Shown here in pieces: positions 34,109 through 45,991 of a DNA stretch of 64,000 nt; the stretch's first letter is position 1; each line of letters starts with the position of its first letter. The notes under the pieces are model-generated. The model did no database searches. It was given only the letters and a program-made list of their open reading frames with translations, and was not told the DNA's origin. The DNA comes from Porpolomopsis calyptriformis (lineage: Eukaryota > Basidiomycota > Agaricomycetes > Agaricales > Hygrophoraceae). The position numbers and the translations under genes are program-made. The stretch is from contig OX621166.1 of the NCBI GenBank assembly GCA_951640195.1, forward strand, positions 1,852,501-1,916,500, given 5' to 3'.

Positions 34109-35700
34109 ATGAACGACGTCTACGTCGCAGTCCACGGGGGTGCTGGCGTGCACCATCCTACTTCCGATCGAGACGTCAAAGGAGCCTTGCGTCGGTGAGT
34201 GACCTCTGCTGGAAAATACCAGACATTTACCTAACTTTCCCGATTTCAGTGCGTGCACTAAGTCTCTAGACGCTTTACTTAAAGGAGGAAACGCGGCCAG
34301 CGCAGTGGAGGAAGCTATTACCGTTCTTGAAGACGAGCCTTGTCTCAATGCAGGTCGTAGCCCGCACTCTCCCCCTCACACTTGGCCTAATCTCTCCTAT
34401 CAGGATACGGTTCGAATCTCACTCTGGATGGTAAGGTCGAGTGTGATGCCGCGCTCATGGACGGGCGCACGGGCGATTTTGGAAGTGTAGGCGCGGTTTC
34501 TGGTGGGTTTACACGCCCTCACCCCCTCTTTCCGAGAAAACTTCTCTTTCGAATCCGAGTCTACAGGCGTGAAAAATCCGATTCGACTCGCACACGCTAT
34601 CCTAAATCACTCCCGCGAGCCTGATAGGCTAGGGCGTATTGCACCCTTGTTCGTGCTCTTTTCTCCACATCACACCCTGACTTGAAGGGCCTCACTTCGA
34701 TAGAGGGCAGGACCCTGGTCTCTGAGGGTGCACGGGCGTTTGCTGCTTCACACGACTTACAGATCTTGCCACCTGAGGCATTGGTGACCGCTCAAGCAAC
34801 GGAGGAATGGCGGAAGTGGATGCGGCTTCTTGAATCATCTAAAACTCAGAACGACCGCCCTGCGAGAGGTCTGCAAGATACTGTCGGAGCTGTCACTTGG
34901 GACGTGAACGGTGATTTGGCTGCGGGTGTGTCCAGGTCTTTTCCATTCCTTTGTCAATGCCATTGTGTCTGCTAAGGTCTCATCATAGCGGCGGTCTGCT
35001 GCTAAAATACCCCGGACGTGTTGGAGAGGTGCGTTCCTGGTATCGTACCCCTCTAAAGATGGCTGACACTGGTCACAGGCAGCCGTGTTTGGGGCAGGGT
35101 GCTGGGCTCATCGAGGACTCGCCTGCAGTGTCTCGGGTGCCTTGTGTCAGACATTTTTTCCTGTCGAATGCTCATATCTATTGGCAGGCACGGGGGAACA
35201 TATCACAAAAACCATGCTGGCGCGTTCGGTCGGAGACATGCTGCACGAATCGGCCAAGGATGACACACACGAAGCACTCCGAAAAACACTGGTTGATACC
35301 CTTTGGAGTATGCCATTCCTTGTCAACAGATACCCGAGTGTGCTGATTTCCGTGAAGAGCCTCTTCACGACCGTGGGGTAGCTGAAACTCATGCTGGAAT
35401 CCTTCTGTTGACAAAGGAGGACAATGATGATGGCTTGTCCGTCGGTAAGACACTCTCGTTGGATTTGATATATGATGACGTGTCTTCAGCACGGCTTTGG
35501 TGTGCGTTTACCACGGAGAGCATGGCCTTCGCCTATGCGTCGTCAAAGCATCCAACACCCAAGGTATCTCACCTACCAGGAGCCACATGCTAACCCTGAT
35601 GTTTGCGCGACCTTTGTAGGCGATCATTGTTCGCCGGCCAAGTAATTCCAATGTGGAGGGAGTTGGGCCACAGATCTATATCACGGCGCTGTCTTTGTAA
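34109..35700 (+). CDS. Threonine-type asparaginase / taspase-like Ntn hydrolase
   Basis: Beta-aspartyl peptidase/L-asparaginase family (N-terminal nucleophile hydrolase), cytosolic. Ten exons (34109-34194, 34250-34353, 34404-34502, 34567-34648, 34711-34935, 34989-35028, 35079-35136, 35188-35307, 35382-35563, 35620-35700) give 1077 nt, 358 residues. The alpha chain has VAVHGGAGVHH, GGNAASAVEEAITVLED, NAGYGSNLTLDG and MDGRTGDFGSVGAVSG. The autocleavage site is in GLQDTVGAVTWD, where the Thr after Asp becomes the catalytic nucleophile. The beta chain follows with AAGVSSGGLLLKYPGRVGE and AAVFGAGCWA. The YPGRVGEAAVFGAGCWA stretch and the overall layout resemble taspase 1. The substrate cannot be told from sequence. 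Confidence 0.88.
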
Positions 35701-35757
35701 AGTACACATCTCCCCGGCAATTGTACAGTACAAACATGATAATAGAAACAGTCCTCG

Positions 35758-37106
35758 TTATCTTGCCTCGTGACCTAGCCCGCCATTCGTATTGGTGCTT
35801 GTGGCGCCATTCACGACACCTATTGAACTGGTCGGTGGGAGTGTCATTGATGTACTTGCTCGAAGTTGAGGTGTAGTGGGGGGTCGTGAGGATTGGAGGC
35901 GCTGAAGAGCTTTGATTGGGAATTTGGTTCTGGTTGGTTAAAACGTCAAGAACGGACGCTCTCGGAGAGGATGCGACTTACCGGCAGGTGGAGCAAACGG
36001 GGACGGGCTGGCAAAAGACTGGGTAAGAGTGTTAGCGGAGGACAAAGAGAAAACTAGTTGGCAGGTACTGGAGAGACAGACGGAGCAGACGAAGCCGATA
36101 TCGACAATAGTTTTGTGGCAGAAACATGCCGCACGGAAATCGATCTTGTCTTGGGTAGGAACCGCGAGGATTTTTCTAATGGAAGGGGATGGGAGGAAGG
36201 ACATCTGGAAAGGGTTGGTTTCTGGCAGAACGGAGAAGGAAGAGCTTACCATCAAGTATTGGAGAAGTGCGTCGCGACGTTCAAGAAGAATATATGACCC
36301 GCCAGTTAGGTGGGCGGCTTGCTGCAAGAAGACGGTATCTGGTCCGTAGATTTTGCAGACATCGATGGTTACTTTCTGAGAGTGTGTGAGCGGAGAAGGA
36401 CAAGGAGAGACAAGGACTGACTAGTTTCTGAGCTGAGAATATTGAATTCATTATTGGGATGTATGAAGTGGATAGGTCTGGAGAAACGGAGAGAATGAGC
36501 ATGCGTGGGTCGGGAAGATCGGTCAAGTCAGGTGTTGTGCCAATGGGCGTTGATGGATGCATCATGCGGTTGATGTCTGTGATAGGCGTAAGAACGAAGC
36601 CGGGCTGATGGCTGAGACGTACAGCAGAGGGCCTTCGTGAGCGCGCCCACTAGGGCACAAGGTGCTAAGAAACGTGAGTCGAGGGCGGGGCTGGATGCGA
36701 AGCTGACATGCCTTCTTCGTCGGGATCTCCTAGGGCATCAAACTCTTCCATAATACGCCGGACGACTTTGGAATCGACGATTTGGAAAGGCGGATAATAA
36801 TTGGGGTCGGCGATATGGTCGTCGGCAGGGGTGGAATTTGCCGAGGAATGGAGCATGACACTGGGTAGCCAATGTGAATGGGGTCGGATCACCTCGTTTG
36901 GGCGGGACAAACCTCTTGCCGGGCAATGCGGCAAACACGGCCAATGTGTTTTCATGCTTTGAGGCAATATGTGCATTGAGAAATGTGAGGAGTTGAGGGA
37001 GAAAGGTCTTGAGGGAAAGGGGGTGTGAATTTGAGGATTGAGCAGATAGATGCCATTGAGTTGGGGAGAGGTCAATTATGACGGATAGATGAGAGGGGAT
37101 GTCCAT
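35758..37106 (-). CDS. TFB4: TFIIH core subunit TFB4 (p34)
   Basis: Subunit of the TFIIH core, needed for transcription initiation and nucleotide excision repair in the nucleus. Eight exons (37106-36913, 36860-36712, 36664-36623, 36576-36422, 36375-36250, 36204-36069, 36018-35982, 35929-35758) sum to 1011 nt, 336 residues. The N-terminal von Willebrand A-like domain has PSHLSVIIDLSPTQWHLSA and ASKHENTLAVFAALPGKS. Further on are ALVGALTKALCYINRM, DPRMLILSVSPDLS and QQAAHLTGGSYILLERRD. The C-terminal C4 zinc finger is formed by ACFCHKTIVDIGFVCSVCLS and FCQPVPVCSTC. The second intron has a GC donor (36711). A telomere-like box lies just before the start. Confidence 0.94.
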
Positions 37107-37126
37107 AAGGTGATCGCCGACCTGTT

Positions 37127-37140
37127 CTAGGGTTAGGGTT
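37127..37140 (+). promoter_or_regulatory. Telomere-type CTAGGGTTAGGGTT box before TFB4
   Basis: Two TTAGGG-like units begin 21 bp upstream of the TFB4 start codon (AACCCTAACCCTAG in the gene's own direction). The position closely matches that of the box before SLU7. Confidence 0.5.
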
Positions 37141-37422
37141 CTGGTCACGGAGGGTAAGTTGATGGAGACAGCGAAGTGGCAATACCGATATTATCGTCAG
37201 TGATGGTGAGGGTGAAACAGGGAGTGCTGGTTGAGAGGAAAGGGTGTATCAGAGCGGTGGCGAATTGATGCTGATTTGATGACAGGCGATGAAAGCGACG
37301 ATTATTCGCATTGTTGTCCCTTAAGGTCCGCACACACCAAGCTGAGCGCCGGATATTTCAGTGCTTGAACCGGGTGGATATGGCGAGTGGCAAAAAGTCT
37401 CCGGCAATCCAACCTGGCCTGG

Positions 37423-37498
37423 GAAAAAAGAAAGAAAAAGAAAAAGAAAAAAAAAAAGAAAAAAAAAAAGAAAAAAAAAAAGAAAAAAAAAAAAAAGT
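37423..37498 (+). repeat. Polypurine A/G low-complexity tract
   Basis: About 75 bp of almost pure A with single G at regular spacing of roughly 6 to 12 nt. It probably arose by replication slippage. It may act as a nucleosome-free spacer in the shared TFB4/CHD1 upstream region. Confidence 0.8.
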
Positions 37499-37841
37499 CG
37501 AGGTGGAAACGCCTTGTATGGCGTTGGCGTCGAGAAATTTTATTCTCTCTGCTCGTCGACGGCCAATCTCCCTCGCTAGTTATATACTCGTCCTTGGGGA
37601 GAGTGACTGCAAAAAAATTCAAGCGTGATTTTTTCTCTCTCTCCTTTTTTTCATCATGCAGGTGGAGTGATGAGCGGAGGGTGTTCGGTGTTGCCGGTAA
37701 CAATGGCCACGCGTGTGAACTCAACGGCTGGCGACGTCCTGACGCTCCATCTTTTCACGCCCGTCCCAGCTGATCCTCCTTTCTTCCCCACCATCATCTT
37801 CCTCGACATCCTCCCATTATTCCACCCACCCCTTCCTCACA

Positions 37842-40800
37842 ATGCTTGCCGTTCGCCACCTCAACAGCCCTAAACCTCTCTCCTCCCACCTTCCCCTCAA
37901 CTTAAACTACGATAGTCAAAATGACTCCGACGACGACATGCAGGTCGACTCTGACCACGACCTCAAGCCTGATCCCGACGCCGACGCCGACAGTGAGCTC
38001 GTCGAGGACGACGCCACCGCTCTTCCTCAATGCTTCCCCGTGGCCGGCCCATCATCGTACGACTCCAGAGATTCAGTGTGTCCCTCATCCTCTCATCTTC
38101 TTTCTTCTTGCCTTGTCTTACCTTCGTATTTCAGGCAGCCGAGGATTCGGTTCGTATCCTTCTCTCTCCCAACCCTTTCGTTCTCACATCCCCTACTCGC
38201 CCCTTTCAAGGGTTACGAAGACCAAGGCGAGGACGACGAGGAGGAAGAGGACGACGAAGAAGAAGATGCGTCCTATGCTGACGAAGAGTACGGAAAGAAA
38301 AAGGTCCAGAGGAAGAAAAAGCAACCTTCGACCTCCTCCGTCTCGAGACCCAAAGGTGAGCTCCCGTCTTGACCTCCTTCAACCCCTCATCCTCACTTGC
38401 TTCCGCAGTTATCGCACGTCCCCAACACTCAGACTCAGACTCAGAATATGGCTCTCGTTCCAAAAAGAAGAAAAAGGCCCGATCGCCAACCGATGAAATC
38501 CGTGTCTCTAGTAGGGGGGGCAAAATCCCCAACTACGTCGATGACGTTCAAGACTTTGGCCAATTCGACGCCGATGGCGACGACAATGATTCTGGGTATT
38601 ACGTCGATCCCAACGGTCACTACAAGGAGGAAGATGAAATCGAAGCCGTGCTCAGTCATACCAGGGATGAAGGTCGTGAACACGACGGTGACGACTTGTG
38701 GTATGACAACATCGTGCGTACCGCTGCCCGTTCGGTGGTCATGTTTGATTTACACAATCTCTTTTGTAGCGTTTCCACATCAAATGGAAAAACTTCTCAC
38801 ACCTGCACAATACTGATGAAACATACGAATTCCTCAAGCGGTTCAAAGGCCTCAAGCGTGTGGACAATTATATAAAGGCGTACAAATTTTACCAAGCCCG
38901 CCTCAATGCTCCTGGACTCTCTCGCGAAGACGCGGAAGCACTCCTACTTGACAAGGAACGCGAAAAGGAAGAGCAAGAGCAATACAGAATCGTCGAGCGC
39001 ATTGTGGCTCATCGAGAATCTGGCGAGTCCACCGAGTATTTTTGCAAGTGGATCGGCCTCAATTACGAGCACTGCACCTGGGAAACGCAAGATGAGATTC
39101 GCCCTATCGCAAAGGAACAGATCGAGGCATATCGTACTCGAGAAGCCGAGGCGCAGTTCCCTTTTAAGAGCGTGGTTTATCCGCGGCATCAAAGACCGGC
39201 ATTCCAAAAGATCACCAGGGATCCAGACTATGTTGCCGCGACCGGTGGTGAGTTGAAGGATTTCCAGCTAACAGGCCTGAATTGGCTTGCCTATCTGTGG
39301 AGCAAAGGCGAAAACGGCATTCTTGCGGATGAGATGGGTCTCGGAAAGGTTCGTTGATTCACATTCCCCACCTGGCTTCTACAAATTGGTTTTTCTTCGT
39401 AGACCGTCCAAACCGTCGCCTTCCTTTCATATCTCTTCCACGAACTCCATCAATATGGACCGTTCCTCGTCATCGTTCCTCTATCCACTATTACCGCGTG
39501 GCAAACGCAATTCCAGGCATGGGCTCCGGATCTCAATGTTATCACATATATCGGTACAGCTGCCGCTCGCGAAGTGATACGGTTATACGAATTCGGGCCC
39601 TCCAACAAGAAGCTCAAGATAAACGTGCTTCTCACCACGTACGAATTGACATTGAGGGACTCCAAGGAGCTTGGAGAAATCAAGTGGCAAGCGCTCGCCG
39701 TCGATGAGGTAACATTGCTATCTTGTGTGTCTCTTGGGTGCGTTGGTGACGACAGCGGACAGGCACACCGTTTGAAGAATTCGGAGAGTCAGTTGTATGA
39801 GGCGCTGAGATCTTTTTCAGCTGCGTCAAAACTACTCATTACAGGCACACCCCTCCAGAACAACGTTAAGGGTGCGTTATTTGTTAATTCTGAACGTGCT
39901 GCGCTAATATTGTCTGTCTTTCCAGAACTGCTTTCCTTGATGCATTTCCTAATGCCAGAGAAGTGTAAGTTCCGGCGTTTGTCACTGCTACCCTTACTTA
40001 TTGTTGTTATAGTCGCCCTCACGAATGAATTCGACCTTACTGATGTTGATCACGAGGAGAAGATTAAAGAGTTGCACGAGCAACTCGAATCGTTGATGTT
40101 GAGGCGCCTCAAACGAGATGTCCTCACGGAACTGCCCACCAAGAGTGAACGTATTCTAAGAGTGGAAATGAGCGCCCTCCAAACACACTTTTATAAAAAC
40201 ATTCTCACAAAGGTTGGCACAATCACTTCGTCCGTGCAACTCTGCTAACATGGAACCACAGAACTTCCATGGTTTAGTGAAAAGTGCAAACGGAAACAAT
40301 AATATCAGCTTACTCAACATTGGTATGCCTCCGACGTGTTTTCGTCGCAATCGCTTTGCCTGATCTTTGAGCACAGCAATGGAGCTGAAAAAGGCCGCGA
40401 ACCACCCGTACCTGTTCGAAGGTGCAGAGATTCGAACAGACAACGAAGAGGAGACGCTCAAAGGATTGGTCATGAACAGTGGGAAGATGGTTCTGCTCGA
40501 CAAGTTGCTCGCCCGACTGCGGCAAGACGGCCACCGCGTCCTGATATTCAGCCAAATGGTCCGGATGCTCGACATTCTGAGCGATTATATGAACCTTCGT
40601 GGGTACCTGCATCAACGTTTAGATGGGATGGTCTCTTCCGATGCGCGAAAAAAATCGATCGCACACTTTAATTTGCCGGGTTCGCCGGATTTCGCCTTTT
40701 TGCTCTCCACTCGTGCCGGTGGTCTTGGTATCAATCTAGAAACTGCCGACACAGTCATTATATTCGATGTAAGTGTCCGTTGATTGCCGCAGAAAAGGCT

Positions 40801-43127
40801 ATATCAATCAAGATTCCCTTGTTTCTGTTGCAGAGCGACTGGAATCCGCAGAATGACCTCCAAGCGATGGCGCGTGCTCATCGCATCGGGCAGAAGTCGC
40901 ACGTGAGTGTGTACCGCTTCGTAAGTAAGGATACTATGGAGGAGGATGTCCTTGAACGCGCAAAGAAGAAGATGGTGCTGGAGTACGCCAGTGCGTTTGT
41001 TTTCTGCGTGTCTGCTGTGAATGGTATTCGTGCTCACCGTTTAACATAGTTATCAACCAGATGGATACATCGCAAGCCCACCTCAGCTCCAAATCCAATG
41101 TTCAAGCCAAGGACACGAATAAGCCCGACAACTTGAGTAAGGATGAACTCACCGCTGTGTTGAAATATGGGGCCCAGAAGATGTTTGTGCTCGTCCTTGA
41201 CTGTTGAGGAACCGCTCCTGATTTTGTACAAAGGTTTGATAAGGATAACTCACAACAAGACAAGAAGCTCGATGACATGGATCTCGATGACATCCTTACA
41301 CGTGCCGAAGCCCACGAGACACTGGCCGTCGGTGGTGACGGTGGCACCTCCTTGGGTGGCGAAAGCTTCCTGGCTCAATTTGCGGCCGTCAGCGACGTCA
41401 AGAACGATATGAGCTGGGAAGACATTATTCCTCTGGAAGAACGACAGAAGTTTGAGAAGGAAGACGACGAACGCAAGGCAGAAGAGATCGCTGCGCAGGA
41501 GTCAAGGGACCGGAAACGGACACATGCACAGGTCTCATATGAAGGCATGGATGTTGACCAGCCAGCTGCGGTTCCTACAGCGAAAAAACCAAAAGTCCCT
41601 GGCCCCACCCGGAAAACTGCTAGTCAGAAAGCGATGGAGCTGAAAGAAAGGGATGTTCGTGTCCTTATCCGAAGCTTGCAGCGCTGGGGTGATATCCGCC
41701 AGCGGTATGAGATCATTGTAAGCATTTTGTTGTTTGGTTGAAAGGGAACTTGTTAATGTGCGATTTATATAGGTTGCTGAATCCAAACTTCAAGACAAGA
41801 ACAAGGGGATGATGTTTGATGTTGCTGACGACATCATCGAGCTTTGTGCTCGTGCAGTCGAGGAGAATAATTCGCAGAAACGAGCGCGGGTAGCAGCTGG
41901 AGAAACGTTGACTAATGCGCAGAAAAGCAAGGCTGTTCTGGTCAGCTATCGTGGGGTCGGCAATATTAATGCTGAAACTGTTCTTTCACGACACCGAGAT
42001 CTTCGCATACTATACGAGCACCTTCGGGACCTCTCGGACGTTTATAAATGGACCATCCCTATCGAGAATATCAGACCGACACTGAACTGGTCTGGGCGAT
42101 GGGGACCGGCAGAGGACTCTATGCTCCTGGTCGGAGCTTACCTGTACGGCTTTGGCAATTGGGAAACCATAGCGAAAGACCCGAAACTGCATCTGGAGGG
42201 GAAATTCTTCTTGGAAGAGGGGAAAAAGGGGGACGATTCCGCGAGCCGACCAATTCCCAATGCTATTCATTTGGTTCGCCGAGGTGATTTTCTACTGAGT
42301 ATCTTGCGGGAGCATGATGAGAAGCTACGGTCGTACGAGACTTCGTTGAGGAGTAAAGGCCAGCTGAAGGCATCGACATCACCACCGCCAACAGCCGTCC
42401 CATCGTCGTCGACTAGCAGCAGTTTGAAACGACGAGCGGAGAGTGAGGCCGTTGCTTCGATCGATGAACCAGGTTCACGTAAACGCAAACGGAGGCCAAC
42501 ACCTACATTCACGGATTCCGAATCATCAGATGAATGGTGTGTTTTATCTTTCGTGATTTTTTTGTGCGGGATATTAATATTGACTTTAGCCCTTCAATGG
42601 ATGAGAGTCTGACGAAGGAGGAATTGCGGCCAGTGAAGAAGCAGCTCGTAAGTTGAAATCATTTCAATTTTTTCTTTTCATTGCTTAACGGTTAATGTAG
42701 AAACAACTCAAACTGTCTGGGGAGGATATGCCGAGAGACGACAAGGTGGCGATTTTGAAGGACTCTTTGGCTGCTATTGGCCGCCGGATAGAGCAGGTAC
42801 TCAGTGCCAAGCAAGCAGCTGGTGAGGATCGTGAGAGATGGCGTCGACATCTGTGGACGTAAGAAAATTCTAAGCCTTTTCTTGGATTGGCTGGCTGACT
42901 GAGATTCGTTTTCTTGGGACAGATTTGTGACACTTTTCTGGCCTAAGAAAGTGAAGGCGTCCAAATTGGAGGAGATTCACGCGAAGATGGTGATGAAGGA
43001 GGCAGCCCCAAGAACGTCATCAGACGGCAACGTTGCGAAAAAGCCTCGCCCAAGTGCAGGCACGAAGACGAATGGATCTGTACCATCCAGTTCTTCCACA
43101 AGAACCAACGGAAAACCTCACCGGTGA
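37842..43127 (+). CDS. CHD1: Chromatin remodeller CHD1
   Basis: ATP-dependent nucleosome-spacing enzyme associated with transcription elongation. It is a many-exon gene with an acidic N-terminus (runs of Asp/Glu, e.g. [16 protein letters not shown]). Tandem chromodomains at about 38650-39150 include [16 protein letters not shown] and [16 protein letters not shown]. The Snf2 ATPase starts at [13 protein letters not shown] (39.26 kb) with motif [12 protein letters not shown]. The DEAH box is split by an intron (AVDE joined to AHRLKN), followed by [51 protein letters not shown] and ARAHRIGQ. C-terminal parts are [18 protein letters not shown], a SANT/SLIDE-like region ([13 protein letters not shown]) and the DUF4208/CHCT helical domain ([16 protein letters not shown]). 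The start is the first ATG in frame. A few introns were not fixed base by base. Confidence 0.95.
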
Positions 43128-43564
43128 CTCGATTCAGCACATTTTTTCTCCTTTTATTATTGTCTCTTGCTTGCATGGAAGCCACTGTCTTTTTACTACT
43201 ACCCGACTTATTTTTTTGCGACGACTTGTTCGTTCCCTAGCTTTGCAACTGGCTCTGTACCTCCCACTCGCGTTGGGAACATACTCTTGTACTTAGAATA
43301 CCACGACAATGGATAATTACACATTGCTTTAAAAGATGGCAAGTCAGCGCGTTGGGCATATCTCGGCACTTTCATGAAGGCATAACATACGGTACTCATG
43401 ATACAGCCGTTGAATTTGGTCTCCATCCCGCTGCGCACCTGTGCTTATCACTACCACACCGCTACCAGTCCCCCTAGGAGAAATTCCAATGTGGTGCTAA
43501 CCTTGTCCTTATGGCTTGGTTGTTAGAGAGGCGATGAGAGGTGCCTGTCTGACATATGCGTGTT
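43128..43564. other. Convergent spacer CHD1 / APH-type kinase
   Basis: A 437 bp interval between two 3' ends. It is T-rich next to the CHD1 stop and otherwise without recognisable features. Confidence 0.5.
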
Positions 43565-44374
43565 TCAGCGTCGGGTAAAAATGCTTGACAGAGCATCCTC
43601 TGCCTCTGCCTCTTCTAGATAAGGCTCCATCAACTTGCGAAGTCTCTGTTCCCAGTCAGAGGCATCAAAGTTGGATCTTGCGAGTTGCGCATACTCCCAA
43701 TATTCTGGATACCAGCCTGCTGTCTCCCAGTCGATGATTCCCACAATCTTCCCATCCTTGACTAATATATTGCGAGGTGCCAGGTCACCATGCGAGAAGA
43801 CTGTTCGGTATGAACGGTTGGCACACTTTTCAAAGAGTGCGTGAAATTGTGTGTAGCCTTGGGTAGTACGCACGAATTCGTGGCCCAGGAAGTTGTGGAA
43901 AGCCTGCACGGAAGTAAAGGGTCCAAAGGGATCACTTCCCTGACGTGAATCAAACAATGATGAGCCATCGGCCCCCTCGATGTAACCCGGATGAGGGGGG
44001 ACAAGTTGGCGCAGCTGATTGAGGTAACCCTGGAGCTGAGTGAGGATCAGTTGTTTCTGGTCCTCCGTCATCGAAGACCAAAGAGTGTCGAGTGAAGGGG
44101 CATCAATGAACTCCATGACGAGGAGGGCAGGTTGATCTACGAGAAAGTCCTTAACGCGTGGAATGGGAATGGTGGTGTGTGCGGCAATAAATTTCATGTT
44201 GGCGGCCTCGGTATATCGCATGTATGAATGACATTTCACGATGGTGCGTGGTCCAGTCCGGTAGACGCCAGGAGGAAATCTTCCGTAGCATTTCCTCCCA
44301 ACCCAAATCCTTGCTTTCCACAAGAGAAAATTTATTCGGAGAAAGCGATGTGATGACTTGGGAGCCGTATCCAT
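43565..44374 (-). CDS. Aminoglycoside phosphotransferase (APH)-family kinase
   Basis: Small-molecule kinase-like protein of the APH/choline-kinase fold. A single open exon gives 269 residues from the ATG at 44374. Motifs: the ATP-lysine strand TIVKCHSYM, then MKFIAAHTTIPIPRVKDF, a hinge LLVMEFIDAPSLDTLW, the catalytic loop VFSHGDLAPRNILV (HGD....N) and the metal-binding IIDWETAGWYPEYWEY. These are the standard residues of the family, so it is probably catalytically competent. Such genes are numerous in basidiomycetes and their substrates are mostly unknown. It is not evidence of antibiotic resistance. An in-frame extension upstream lacks an ATG. The divergent F-box-like gene begins 59 bp away. 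Confidence 0.82.
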   Translation of the reverse strand: MDTAPKSSHRFLRINFLLWKARIWVGRKCYGRFPPGVYRTGPRTIVKCHSYMRYTEAANMKFIAAHTTIPIPRVKDFLVDQPALLVMEFIDAPSLDTLWSSMTEDQKQLILTQLQGYLNQLRQLVPPHPGYIEGADGSSLFDSRQGSDPFGPFTSVQAFHNFLGHEFVRTTQGYTQFHALFEKCANRSYRTVFSHGDLAPRNILVKDGKIVGIIDWETAGWYPEYWEYAQLARSNFDASDWEQRLRKLMEPYLEEAEAEDALSSIFTRR

Positions 44375-44433
44375 GACCGTTTCTAAGCTAAAACCGTGAT
44401 TACCCCCCAATGGCGATCCAAGGCAGCAATCTA

Positions 44434-45701
44434 ATGGTTCCTCGCCCCACTTCTCAAGTGCCTGATGTTTTTCGAGCAACAGAACTTTGCCCAAAGGTGA
44501 GTCTTTAGACGTTTCGTGGGCGATAGTGATGAATTACTTCCAAGACCCTTCCGACCGAAATCATCCTTAAAATCATAGCTTTGCTCGGTCCCAACGAACT
44601 ATTTTCATTCGCTTGCACCAACAGCATCTTTCGAGTAGAGGCTGAACGCGCACTCTACCAAAGCATCCGGCCATATTACTCAACAAAGACTCTGGTCAAA
44701 TGCCTCGAGACTCTCAAATCGTTCAAACACAAAGCCCTCCTTGTGAAATCTTTCTTCCTGTGGATCCCCTCGGCCCTGGACATCTCAAAAGCACTCATCC
44801 AATCTGTCTGCGATTGCTTATGGCTCATGTCATCGCTGACGTGCCTTCAATTATGTCTCCCCCCCCAGTGCCCCGAGTACGTTTCAATGATGCTGGGACC
44901 TCGCCTTCGGTAAACATCTCAAATTCCCCGCACTTATTTTACTTACCTCCCCCTGGAGTGATTAGGCACTGCATATTCCACCTCACAAGCCTTTACCTGT
45001 CTCTCCCCTATGAAATACTACTTGCCTCCTGGGTTCCGTACCAGACAAAGCTCAAATGTCTCATTATTAATGGCCAATCAGATCATCCAACATCGCTACT
45101 TTCAAATTTCCAGCAATTACACAATCAATTGCCAGATTGTGAAACATTTTTTTGCCTCAGGCAATCATACCTACATGCAATCAACAGACTTGCTGCGTTC
45201 CCTGCCTTTTCACAGCAATGGAGCGCAGGCAGAATCAAGGAGCTGATGTACGACTTCTTTGGGTACCCAGAGAATATCACCTGCTTCACAATCTACATCA
45301 ATACACTCTCTGATCACAAGCGTCTACGTGAAATTGTCTTATCCATAGGTGAACATTTCCCGCAGACCAGAGACGTTGTATTCCACATCCAAGATCCTCA
45401 GGTCGATGTGGTGAGATCTTTCTGACTCAAAGTGTTCGTAAAGTTTGACAACTACACACCCTTCTAGAACCCTGAAACCCTCGCCTCGATCCTCTCATTG
45501 CTTCCTGAGCTCGAGAAACTCGACCTGAGGAATTGGGGGCAAAATAGCATCACGCCCCACTCATCTTATGGGAAATGCAGAACGGAGCTTACAACGATTT
45601 GGTCGTCACAATCTCCAAAAATGCGCAGGGTCGGTTTCCCCGACATTACATATTGTCTTTACGGTATGAATGGGACATGGAACATTTACAAGTGGTATTA
45701 G
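44434..45701 (+). CDS. F-box-like protein
   Basis: Four exons (44434-44496, 44545-44909, 44966-45410, 45468-45701) sum to 1107 nt, 368 residues. The N-terminus has an F-box-like helix bundle (LPTEIILKIIALLGPNELFS, then FACTNSIFRVEAERALY) expected to bind Skp1 in an SCF ubiquitin ligase. The remainder (for example HLTSLYLSLPYEILLASWVP and ILSLLPELEKLDLRNWG) resembles leucine-rich-repeat-like layers common in agaricomycete F-box proteins. The target is unknown. Start chosen because ATG plus the first donor (44497) is the only option that enters the F-box in frame. These families expand and decay quickly. Confidence 0.65.
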
Positions 45702-45991
45702 AAGTGGTGGTTGGATCAGCACATGCCCATATCTCGGCACATTCTCGAATGTCCACAACAATAGCATGGGATTCCTCATAACTGTGTAGATGCGCTCTGA
45801 TGTGATACAGCTTTATTGCGCATTGGTGGTTGAGGCAGTAGTCCTGGTCTGTTGTCCCAAGTCCTCTTCAGGGGCGGCACGTGGACACGCAAGACTGGAT
45901 CGCAGCCCGCCGCATAATAATCGTCCAGCTCGGGGGTAGTGAGGGACGAGTGTTGATGGTGTACCGCAATAAGTTATTGGCTTTGTGGATT

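Larger units (their letters stand above)
37107..37841. other. Divergent spacer TFB4-CHD1 with A-rich tract
   Basis: A 735 bp shared upstream region. Apart from the telomere-like box at its left end and the (A5-11 G) tract at 37423-37498, nothing gene-like is seen. The Lys-rich frames across the A tract are artefacts of composition. Confidence 0.55.

Noticed and set aside
37311..37773. Lys-rich plus-strand frames across the A tract
   Set aside because: Lysine runs are produced only by the poly(A/G) tract. There is no conserved sequence on either side.
43565..44374. Aminoglycoside resistance gene
   Set aside because: The APH fold is widespread in fungi with other or unknown substrates. Nothing here indicates a mobile or bacterial resistance gene.
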